DNA from: Norana najaformis
Taxonomy: Eukaryota > Annelida > Clitellata > Crassiclitellata > Hormogastridae
DNA length: 64,000 bases
Direction of reading: 5' to 3'
NCBI GenBank assembly: GCA_964023275.1
Contig: OZ029921.1
Span: 10,361,306 to 10,425,305 of the forward strand
Each line of letters opens with the position of its first letter. The stretch's first letter is position 1. Below are positions 22,301-31,600 of the stretch, piece by piece. The notes below the pieces were generated by a model that was not told the origin of the DNA, searched no databases, and worked only from the letters and a program-made list of their open reading frames with translations. Made by a program: the position numbers and the translations under genes.

Positions 22301-25300
22301 GGAGGTAAGGTTGTTAGCTATGAAAGTGAGAACGTTGAGCATTTTCCAAGGACGGTAACTGATGAAAGAGTAAGTAGGAGGCGGCTTATGGTGGCAGTAT
22401 GGTAAGACAAATACAGTATGACCCAGAATGGGATATATTCGTAACAGCGGAACAACTGGACCGCGTTATAAGCAGACTGTGTGTAGTCCGTGTTTTGAGT
22501 CGAGAAGAAGAGGTGCTGCGTCAGATCAAAGCTTCAGTGTGTTTGAAAATCTTTTTCACTCAGTTTCTCGGATTTATTTCTGAACTGCAGAAAATCTTTA
22601 CTTGCTTGCCTTATTTGTTAAAAGAAGTGCCACCTAGTAATAGGTGACATAGTGCCTATGGCAGTGAATTGTTAAATCGGTCATCATATTTCTCTAGGAA
22701 ATAACGAAATCTGCGACACTCTTGTGCATATTTACCTTTTCGCCCACTAAAGATAAGTTCAGTAGACCGTCAACAGGTGGCAATGGCTCTGTTGTCTTTC
22801 GATGGCGCTGGCTTACGCTGGCGTTGCGGTAAGCAGAGCTGCTTTGAGTAATCGAAATCCTGCCACCACCACCAGCAGCAGCAGCAGCAGCAGTCGACAT
22901 AGCCGGAAGAAACCTCATTTCGTCGAACCCTGATGAAGTCCTTGTGCCGGGACCATTCTGAACGATGCCAGCATTTGCATCGATTCCGTTGAGGCTGAGG
23001 CCAATCTTCCGGTTGCTGTCGCGGACCTTTCGAAAAATGCGAGAGTACGATGAGACCATGATGACGAAGGGAAGGCAGACACCGAAGAGGATGACGACGA
23101 CCGTGTACGAGACGGAGGTCGACCATCGAATCGTACATATCGCTTTGTTGCGGATGAAGGTATAACGAGACCAACCGATGATCGGAGGGAAGGCGCACAG
23201 CATCGAGAACAGCCAGATACCTGTTAAACGCAGCAACCAGAGTTAGGCCGATAGGCACTTATTACCACAAACTGGCAGGTCTAGCGGGCAATACGGCTCC
23301 CGCCTCCATCTGAGATTCATCTTAGGCTTGGCCCCAAGGCTATTTAGACCCCGGCCACCCCAGACCACTAGTTTTTTGCAAACCCGAGGAGTGATTGAAC
23401 CGTGTGAGTCGTTATTAGCATCATCGTGTGTAATCTGAAGAAGAAGGATCAAATCAAGACGTCGTTGGTTCGCTTATTCTGTTGCGTGTGAGACGAGGCT
23501 GAGGCTACTCTGACGAGCTCTGCCCTAACAGCTGAAGAATTTTGACGAGGAGAGAAGATGTTCCGATGCTTTTTTGTCGTTGCTAGGAAAAAATTAACTT
23601 ACGAACGAAGTTCAATAGTCGCATTCGAGGGAAGTGGAAACCCGTCGAGGCATTCGTGACCGGGCTGCAGGCCTTGGCCCAGACAAATGAAATCGGAAAA
23701 CCGAAGAGAAAGTTGATACTCGGTTGAAGAGCTCTTGAAGTCTGAGATGGCGACCTGTGCGACGCAATGCAGATCACGGCCAGTCTTGATCTGAAGAAGG
23801 CCACAGATAAGGCGCGCGAAAGTGAGGAAATGAAGAAAGAAGAAGAACTACACGCAGCGAAAGGCGCGGAACATCAGAACATTGACGCAGTAAGACCAAG
23901 ACATCAAGTGCGACAAATTACAAAACTTCGGACGATATTGACAACTATCGAAACATTTCGAACCTCACTCTCCCTTTCGAAGGCTGTTGTACTCAACAGA
24001 TTTCGCGCCACTTAGAAGCGTGAGATCTCATAACAAACCCAGTCTGGCTTCAAAAAGACTCACATGACACAGGCGTTTCTGATATTATTTCTGATACATG
24101 ATGCCATCGATTCTGGAAATGTCACGCTAATCGCTGTTTTGGATATGAACGTAAACCATAATCTCCTTTTGCACGCCTCAGCACGTCATCTGGACTCGGT
24201 GGTTCACCTTTGGACGAACTTCGCGATCCTTTCTGGACGACGGAAGACTATGGTAAGCCCTGACAATCGATCAGTTCCATTCGGTGTTCCACAAGGCTTC
24301 GTGAATCTATGTATTACAATATTACATAATGTACAAGGCTAATCTGATCCAGGTCATCACTGCCCCTCGGAGCGTGGATTCGCCATTTGCTGATGATATA
24401 CAGCTGCACACGACATTTATAATTGTAACTGTAATTAGACACTTTTATAGCGCCGGTGTCTAATGCACAAGGTATCAACCGAAGGCGCACCAAAATCAAG
24501 CCGCAGTCTGCTCGATATCCAGAAAGTTAGTCCGGCGAAACAAGGCAGCCTATGGGGATAAGCCAACTGAAAAAGGTAAGACCTTCCCCCATCTTACGCA
24601 CCTTGTGTTTGTGTGTCGACTACTTGGGCCATCGGAAGAGTACAGGCATCGATGTCGCCAAATCGGCTTCGGCTGAACCCGGAAAAAAACTTAGTAGCTG
24701 TGGCTGGTTAAACTCCAGGCACGATCAAAGACACGAAGAAACGTTAGCGTGGGGGTTCAGTCAGGCTTCAAAATGTAAGTTTTCCATTTAATTTGAACGA
24801 TGAACTATTAATGGCCAACCACGTTAACTTGCTTTTCAGGATCTGCCTCTAATCAGTTGCGTCAGATACTAGTCATTTGACGCAAGCTGTCGTTCAACGC
24901 AGCTGCGACCCACGCTCCTCACTCGGTCATTCTGCCGACGACTGACAAATTATGCAACTCCGTCTTGGCAGAACCGCCAAAGTTCAGAAGACTTCAAGCG
25001 ATCCTCTACTGCGCCGTCGGAGGAATGCATGACCAACCACGGAAATACACATATCTGAATACATGCAGTGAATGCTGCACTGTCTTACTGTGATGGAATG
25101 GAATTGATTTAAAGACTCGTGCGTGGACGATCGTCAGTGGTCGGCATCCCTGCTCCAGCATACTTCAGAGAGAGGTGTGCTCCAGCATACTTCAGAGAGA
25201 GGTGTGCTCCAACATACTTCAGAGAGGGGTGTGCTCCAGCATACTTCGGAGAGGGGTGTGCTCCAGCATACTTCGAAGAGAGGTATGCTCCAGCATTCTT

Positions 25301-28300
25301 CAGAGAGATAGATGTGCTCCAACATTCTTCAGAGAGATAGATGTGCTCCAGTTACTTCGGAGAGAGAAGTGCTCCAGCATACTTCTGAGAGAGTTGTGCT
25401 CCAACATACTTCGGAGAGGGGTGTGCTCCAGCATACTTCGGAGAGGGGTGTGCTCCACCATACTTCAGAGATAGATGTGCTCCAGCATACTTCGGAGAGG
25501 AGTGTGCTCCTGCATACTTCAGAGAGGAGTGTGCTCCAGCATACTTCGGAGAGGGGTGTACTCCAGCATACTTCGGAGAGGGGTGTGCTCCAGCATACTT
25601 CAGAGATAGATGTGCTCCAGCATACTTCGGAGAGGAGTGTGCTCCAGCATACTTCGGAGAGGGGTGTGCTCCAGCATACTTCGGAGAGGGGTGTGCTCCA
25701 GCATACTTCGGAGAGGGGTGTGCTCCAGCATACTTCGGAGAGGGGTGTGCTCCAGCATACTTCAGAGAGAGGTGTGCTCCAGCATACTTAGGAGAGGGGT
25801 GTGCTCCAGCATACTTCAGAGAGGGGTGTGCTCCAGCATACTTCGGAGAGGGATGTGCTCCGGCATACTTCAGAGAGGAGTGTGCTCCGGCATACTTCAG
25901 AGAGAGGTGTGCTCCAACATACTTCGGAGAGGAGTGTGCTCCAGCATACTTCAGAGAGGAGTGTGCTCCAGCATACTTCGGAGAGGGGTGTGCTCCAGCA
26001 TACTTCGGAGAGGGGTGTGCTCCAGCATACTTTGGAGAGGGGTGTGCTCCAGCATACTTCGGAGAGGGGTGTGCTCCAGCATACTTCGGAGAGGGGTGTG
26101 CTCCAGCATACTTCGGAGAGGGGTGTGCTCCAGCATACTTTGGAGAGGGGTGTGCTCCAGCATACTTCGGAGAGGGGTGTGCTCCAGTATACTTCGGAGA
26201 GGGGTATGCTCCAGCATACTTCAGAGAGAGGTGTGCTCCAGCATACTTAGGAGAGGGGTGTGCTCCAGCATACTTCAGAGAGGGGTGTGCTCCAGCATAC
26301 TTCGGAGAGGGATGTGCTCCGGCATACTTCAGAAAGAGGTGTGCTCCAGCATACTTCGGAGAGGAGTGTGCTCCGGCATACTTCAGAGAGAGGTGTGCTC
26401 CAACATACTTCGGAGAGGAGTGCGCTCCAGCATACTTCAGAGAGAAGTGTGCTCCAGCATACTTCGGAGAGGGGTGTGCTCCAGCTTACTTCGGAAAGGG
26501 GTGTGCTCCATCATACTTCAGAGATAGATGTGCTCCAGCATACTTCGGAGAGGAGTGTGCTCCAGCATACTTCAGAGAGGAGTGTGCTCCAGCATACTTC
26601 GGAGAGGGGTGTGCTCCAGCATACTTAGGAGAGGGGTGTGTTCCAGCATACTTCAGAGAGAGGTGTGCTTCAGCATACTTAGGAGACGGATGTGCTCCAG
26701 CATACTTCAGAGAGGGGTGTGCTCCAGCATACTTCAGAGAGGGGTGTGCTCCAGCATACTTTGGAGAGGGGTGTGCTCCAGCATACTTCACCGAGAGGTG
26801 TGCTCCAGCATACTTCGGAGAGGGGTGTGCTCCAGCATACTTCAGAGAGAGGTGTGCTCCGGCATACTTCGAAGAGGGGTGTGCTCCAGCGTCGAGTCAG
26901 TTGGTTCGCCGATCACTACTTTTCGCAAGCAGAAGGGTTTGCAGGTTCCTCGGTTCCGCACATTGACCACATCTCATGTGCTGGACCTTCCTATTTGATT
27001 ACTCTTTCACTGAATATACGTTCGTACATTTTGCCAGCAACTGCGCATATCCGGTTTGTAAGAATTGAATGCCGAGACTGGTGATCACAATTGTATATAT
27101 ACAACATATAGGTTGAAATAGCTTGGCATGCGACATTTCCGTATGATATCATGCCAAATTGGAGAAGCCAGGTGGTAAACTGCTGTAGTTGAACCAGATC
27201 ACGATTCATTTGACAATGACGTATATGGGCCTAAACAGGGCCTATATTCGGCTTCTTAGCAGTCTGTCTGAAGAGCTGATAGTTTTAAACTTAGGCGACG
27301 GCAGCGGCAACAAATTAGAGTCACTTTCGCGACAGAAACCTCAAAAGACTTCTGTACCGATTCTCCTCAATTCCGAAGCCTGTATGATCCTCTATTCAAA
27401 ATGCGTGAAGTTAACCCCATAGCTTACAACGAGACACATTTGTCTGGTTATTATCAAAATGTGTGCGTGTTTGAATGCACTGTTGTGTGCAGGGTATCAC
27501 TGATAGTGTAATTAGGGAAAATACAGAGGATACGAGCTTATGGACAATTACTTCACGGGAAATGACTATACAATTTGAGACAAAAAATTGCTAAAACGCC
27601 TACGTTGCAAATTAATTAATTATCATAGCCGTATGCAGCCTACCAAGTATGATGCAGTTTGTACGCTTCTGCGTAAAGATCTGACTGCCTTTGGTCGTAT
27701 AGGCGATCATACAGCACCTGCAGACCATGAACAATGAACACTTTGAAACATACTCTGGTTGTGACATTCAGAAGAAAACCTCAGTGGAGTCTTCGCCGCC
27801 GTTTCATCATCGTCATCGTCGTCGTTATCATCACCATCTTTGAGATCTCGTGTGACAGCACGTCCTACTGCCGCCAATTTTAGTTTAGAAGAAATTTGTA
27901 TGTATCTAGAAATGTGTACAGCGCCTTTAAGAATATCAAAAAGGAGCTAAACATGGCTGTCTAACAGATCTAAAAGGTACATTTAATGTAGGTTCAAAAT
28001 TGTTTCTTGAGCTGTCTGTACCGGAACAATTTTTATTTTTAGTGGAAGTCTGTTCCGGAAAACGGACCATCCACGAGAAAGCACGAGGTGTCCTCAACGT
28101 CGTAGGGGATGCATAGCTGCGCAGACGCACAGAGCCCGATTACGCCTCACAAATTAATATATTTCTAATGATAACACAGACCATACATTCTCCAAATAAT
28201 ATCAGAATAATGTAAGGCTGTCTACGAAAGGCCATAAAGAAACAAAATGATTTATTTCATGATGAGCTAACTGTAAAGTTTTCACGGTCGTTGAAAATAT

Positions 28301-31300
28301 AATTTCACAAGTTTCAAAACAAATACTGTTTAATAAATTTCATAATATTATTTATAACAACAGGTTCTATTTTTGGTCCACATGAAAACACCGGCTTTAT
28401 TCTAATATTCATTTTACTTAATCAGGTAGTTATCCACAGGCTGAATATGAAGTAAATAATTAATCCGACCTGCTGTATTTCGGCTGTTTTAGCTGCTGAC
28501 GGGGATACAGCGGAGATGGATGCAACAGAACTTTAAGAAACAGTATCCAGCGCACATTTACTGATGGTCTACTGGAGCTTTCCATATTTCAACAGTGAAC
28601 ATTTCATCAATAACTCATGGAGCTTTCCACCTTGTCAACGGTGGACCATTCCACCAATGACTGACGTGGCATTCCACCTTGTGAACGGCGAACCATTTCA
28701 CCCAAAACTGGTAGAACATTTCACGTTTTCCATGATGGATCATTCCGCCAATTACTGTTGGAACATTACACCCAAACCAAAACCTGGTGGAGCATTCCAT
28801 TTTTTGAACGGTGGGCCATTCCATCCATAAAAGGTGGAGCATTCCAAGTTTTTAGTTGTGGATTATTCCACCACTGTAGTTTGTGGTTTGATTCCACCTA
28901 TCAAATGGTGGAATATTCCACCAGTTATTGTTGGACCCCGTGGACCACTAAAATTGGTGGAACTTTCCACGGCTTTTTACAGTGCAAGTAGCATATGTCC
29001 GACATCGATGGCCCGACAGAAGTCAGAGATAAGTCTCAGAAGAAATGTCTCGGTCGAGTGGCTTTTCCTGAAGCTGGATTTTAGCTTTGGCATAGCATAG
29101 TATACTCTTGTATACTTTCAGTAGTTTTAAGCCGGTGGCTAGGGTAATTCTTGTATACTCGGAGATAATTTATGCTTATTATGAATTTCCTGATTTTGCT
29201 GATTTTACCGTAGTCGCCGCATGGCCGCGGGAACCAAGTTTTAGATCAACTAACAAGACCGTGCTGTTCCGTGTTGTCCACCCCTTCACCCGTAAACCTA
29301 CAGAAAAGGACAGTAAAGATTCTGGCAAGACACATTCAGGGCAATGGTCGATCCAGAACATGAGAAGGAAGGGCAAGGACGAAGGCCGTGCATAAATTCG
29401 ATGAAAAAGTTTGGCGATCTGTTTCGAATGAACTTTATGCTTACAAGTTAACCGGCCCTTTCTAACATATCCTTTCTTATTGTGTCGCTTTTTTACTCTT
29501 TCAGGAATTATGTTAATTTGTGATTAGCCTTAGTCTTATTTTTGGACTTTACGAGTTTATCATAATTTTTAAAATAATTTTCTTGCAATTGCCAGTGTTT
29601 TTAATCACCTTTCTTTACTATCTAGGCATTTTAATAAGCTTTTTAGCAGATGACCAGTTTCACACGTTTATGATGAGCCCCATGTATTTATAAGTTTACT
29701 AGGCAAACCTTGTCAAACAACTTTGGGTGGAACTGAATAGCATGCTCCTCTCCTAATCAAATGAGCCTTTACATGTACATAGGTTGCTAGACGGGCCTTT
29801 GGAGACTTTTAATGATTGAAAGCAACTGTTAACTGCAACAGTTGTCTATTGTTGTAGAAATATGAGCGTTTGCCTTACATTGATAAAGAACTACTTTCTT
29901 CTTTACTTACTTACTTAAATACGGCGCAGTGTTTGTTATGCCTTTCTTGTAATTTCGATGGGTTGTTTGTCTTAGCGCAGAATTTGCTTGATAATTCTTG
30001 TAAGTTCGGACTTCTGCTGGCGACCCTGAACATGATGTAAACTGTGAACTGTGGATGAGAATAATTGTCAGTTGGGCTCTTTGTATGTTCTAGGGACTCT
30101 GAATAATTATTGTTATTTATTATTTATTAAAAACTTCTATAGCGCCAGTGTCTAATGCACAAGGCATCAACCGATGGCGCACCAAAACCAAGCTGCAATC
30201 AAGTCATCCTTAGAAGGTCAGTCCGCTGAGACAGAAAGACATGCCAGTGGATAAGCCAGCTAAAAAAGGTAAGAACTGAGCCGAGATAGAAACAACACAA
30301 CAGACAAAATGACAGAATGAACAGAAGCAGGGAGAGAATTCCAAAGTTTAGGTCCAGCAACCGAAAGCTCAATCATCAAGAACATTTCTAGTTTTTAGCA
30401 AAACCAACGAAAGGCAATCAGATGACCTATTTTAGTGATTAGACTGGGGAATAAGGACTGATTTTAAATACTCTGGTTGGCTACAGTTCCACATTTTATA
30501 AACTATAAGTCCCAATTTGAAATGGGTTCTTTGCTTAAGATGAACCAATGCAATGATTTAAGTAGAGTTCTTGATGTACGTACGAGTCATGACTCCAGCT
30601 AAAGAGTTCTGAACTCTTTGGGGTTCATGTAAATTTGCTTTTTGATATTAGTAAGTAGTGAATTATAGTAATTTAGGCGACTGGAACCCAATGCACTCGT
30701 CAAAGATATCCTAGCAGACATAAGGAATTGACCCTTAATTCTGCTTACGTCATGACGGCGACGCTTCCTGGCAATGTGCGTATAACAATACGCTGGACCT
30801 CAAACTCGAAACCAGCGAAACGTTGGATAATAACATATTTAAGACTAATATAACAATAATTTCAAGATGGACTCTTTCATGGGTTTGAACATTGCCCATT
30901 TACTCATGAGTGTAAAAACGGCTTGTAGGCTTTCAAGACGACAGTTTTCGTCATGATATGACAATCAAACGGTGCTTTGCTTCCAGATATATTGATAAAC
31001 CTCGCTTTTAAGCAATTAAGTATGAAGCTAGAATTCCAATCTTGTGATATCAAATAAGGTGGCAAATTGTATGCTGATCCACGGAACATTCGACTAAACT
31101 GAAGCCGTGCTGGTGTTCTTCGTTAATTTTGGCATGCTTTATGAAATAAACTGTGTAATGCTTTGAAAAAGATACCTGTTAAGTGAGATGGCCGATAGAG
31201 TGATGACGGAAGCGACTCCGAACAGAGTCGTCAGAAGTCCATTTATCTGACACATGGGGACGCCGAGAATCCAGTCGTCGTAGACGATGGCAACAATCGC

Positions 31301-31600
31301 CTGAGGACCGTTGAGAATTCCCATCAGCAGGTCACACCAGGCCAAACTCAGAACGAACTTATTGTGCGTATTAAGTAGAGGCGGCGTTCGACAGATAATC
31401 CAGCAGATGGCCATGTTGCCGACCGTCGTAAGGAAGGTAGCGGCAGCCATCCAGACGACTGCCCATGAATCCGTCACCGACAACACAGACGTCGTTCGAT
31501 GGGTCGATGTTCCTCCCATCCGATCCAAGAAATCCAAAGATTCTGCAGCTGCTGAAGTGTTGCTGTAGTCATCCAGTGACGAAACATTGACAGCAGCCAT
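18388..31600 (-). CDS. Class A GPCR, melatonin-receptor-like, complete (four exons)
   Basis: Exons 31600-31176, 27717-27644, 23220-22736 and 19317-18388 splice in frame into 637 residues. It is a plasma-membrane receptor that would signal through G proteins. Visible: N-glycosylation sequons at N5 and N14; TM1 46-70 with GN 61-62; TM2 with D90; C117 paired with C195; TM3 ending N141-R142-C143 in place of (D/E/N)RY; TM4 with W169 and 'CAFPPIIGW'; TM5 with P217 and Y225; a third intracellular loop of about 310 residues rich in Ser, Ala and Gly; TM6 'IFAISWAPISLV' (W573, P575); TM7 'NPILYGVMNKNFR' (N609). The NR(Y/C)xxI box, the short ICL2 with 'IFTQKRT', 'NKAIC.I.W..S.SYT' in ECL2/TM5 and 'NPILYG.MN' point to the melatonin-receptor-like group of invertebrate orphans. 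The ligand cannot be predicted. Its introns hold the solo LTR and the 27-bp array. Confidence 0.9.
19318..19999. other. GPCR intron 3, unique part
   Basis: No second gene seen. The leftmost GC-rich stretch 19880-20000 may be leftover internal sequence of the neighbouring LTR. Confidence 0.5.
20000..20797 (-). repeat. Solo LTR related in layout to the 7.6-kb element
   Basis: On the minus strand it starts TGTGGAGAATCTGCC, runs through a tandem array, then 'GCCTATATAAGCACAG' (TATA 20262-20255), a leader, and a 3' part with 'ctgtgttcagcctcctgaca' resembling 'gtgttcagtctcttgagga' of the other LTR. The left edge is uncertain by about 20 bp. It shares U3 array - TATA - leader organisation and 'ctgctgct...cttatataggc' but has a different array. 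Confidence 0.6.
20263..20790. repeat. AT-rich tandem array in solo LTR
   Basis: Higher-order unit of about 46 bp: 'aggcagaggctt' plus two 16-bp subunits 'agaggctaattagcat' and 'agaggctaattaacat' plus 'aa'. Roughly 11 units with deletions of whole subunits. It lies immediately upstream of the TATA box. Confidence 0.93.
20798..22735. other. GPCR intron 3, remaining part
   Basis: I see no exon or mobile element. Short open frames have no recognisable motifs. Confidence 0.5.
22736..23220 (-). CDS. GPCR exon 3 (TM4, TM5, first part of ICL3)
   Basis: The acceptor is 'ttaacag|GTATCTGG' and the donor 'GAAAAG|gtaaat'. It encodes TM4 'IWLFSMLCAFPPIIGW', ECL2 with 'NKAIC', TM5 and about 95 residues of ICL3. 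A GCT/CAG-rich run near 22878-22895 encodes a stretch of six alanines followed by four glycines, probably length-variable. Confidence 0.9.
23930..24430 (+). pseudogene. L2/CR1-like reverse transcriptase relic
   Basis: Decayed RT motifs occur in order: 'gacaactatcgaaacatttc' (DNYR.ISNLT), 'QSGFKKTH', 'DAIDSGNVTLIAVLD', 'FAILSGRRK' and 'VPFGVPQGFVN' (from FGVPQGSVLGPLL). Frame breaks and stops separate them. The YADD box follows only as 'tttgctgatgatatacagct' (FADDIQL), still readable at about 24390. It lies in GPCR intron 2, antisense to the gene. Confidence 0.8.
24425..24570 (-). repeat. Family B LINE 3' end
   Basis: 'cttttatagcgccggtgtct', 'aatgcacaaggtatcaaccg' and 'tatggggataagccaactga' match the terminal blocks at 30.1 kb. 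It is inserted directly at the end of the RT relic to its left. Confidence 0.7.
25147..26890. repeat. 27-bp minisatellite, about 64 units
   Basis: The unit is 'cttcggagaggggtgtgctc' plus 'cagcata', with A/G and T/C variants. Because 27 is a multiple of three and the unit lacks stops in several frames, long repeat ORFs arise: 'VLQHTSERG' (frame 1), 'CSSILRRGV' (frame 2) and 'HTPLRSMLE' on the minus strand. Larger blocks recur (for example the run at 25801-25930 resembles 26257-26390), so the array grew by multi-unit duplication. It lies in GPCR intron 2. No start context, splice site or composition suggests a gene. Confidence 0.95.
26891..27643. other. GPCR intron 2, no other element seen
   Basis: Unique sequence between the minisatellite and GPCR exon 2. 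Confidence 0.5.
27644..27717 (-). CDS. GPCR exon 2 (ICL2, 74 nt)
   Basis: Flanked by 'ctgcag' and 'ATACTTG|gtaggc'. It supplies one base to finish Arg142, 24 codons ('CCMIAYTTKGSQIFTQKRTN' then 'CIIL') and one base of Gly167. The phases (2 in, 1 out) are exactly those needed by exons 1 and 3, and the peptide ends at the start of TM4, which continues as 'GIWLFSM' in exon 3. No other segment between the neighbouring exons that I checked fits. Confidence 0.85.
27718..28561. other. GPCR intron 1, left part
   Basis: No gene or repeat recognised apart from a short 'catcgtcatcgtcgtcgtta' microsatellite near 27806. Confidence 0.5.
28562..28985. repeat. Degenerate array of a palindromic 'TGGAaCATTCCA' motif
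   Basis: The motif 'ggtgga.cattccacc' or its half sites recurs every 30-40 bp ('ggaccattccaccaatgact', 'ggagcattccat', 'ggaatattccaccagttatt', 'ggaactttccacgg'). Each site is close to self-complementary, and the spacing is irregular. The open frames across it are side effects. Confidence 0.75.
28986..30124. other. GPCR intron 1, middle part
   Basis: No gene recognised. 'acttacttactta' near 29900 resembles the tail of the 18.2-kb duplicated segment ('ttgcc..aaattaataaagg..acttactt'), so a small interspersed repeat may end here. Confidence 0.4.
30125..30620 (-). repeat. Family B L2-like LINE 3' fragment, about 500 bp
   Basis: It starts (in + order) with the tail 'ttctatagcgccagtgtcta', 'atgcacaaggcatcaaccga', 'tggcgcaccaaaaccaagct', 'cagtggataagccagctaaa', and runs into relics of the ORF 3' end ('gagagaattccaaagtttag', 'gtccagcaacc'). 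Longest family B tail copy here. Confidence 0.75.
31176..31600 (-). CDS. GPCR exon 1 (N-terminus to TM3)
   Basis: The ATG at 31600 opens the frame; 141 codons plus two bases follow, ending 'AACAG|gtatct'. It encodes the glycosylated N-terminus, TM1, TM2 and TM3 up to NR. The intron happens to begin with gtat, so unspliced reading gives a false NRY; the frame then closes within the intron. Confidence 0.92.

Noticed and set aside
22770..23258. Alternative minus-strand ORF with 'NRYLAVLDAVRL'
   Set aside because: It looks like a DRY-type box but is the wrong frame of exon 3; the true frame has W169, NKAIC and TM5 in order.
25147..26890. CRISPR-like array
   Set aside because: Repeats are contiguous with no unique spacers, in an animal genome.
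25119..27084. Long repeat ORFs (up to 305 codons) with VLQHTSERG/CSSILRRGV units
   Set aside because: The 27-bp unit is stop-free in several frames on both strands; no start context, splice sites or non-repeat domain supports a gene.
31139..31175. Continuation of GPCR exon 1 through 'NRYLFQSITQF'
   Set aside because: The apparent NRY comes from the splice donor gtat; the frame then meets a stop, and exon 2 with fitting phases supplies the real continuation.
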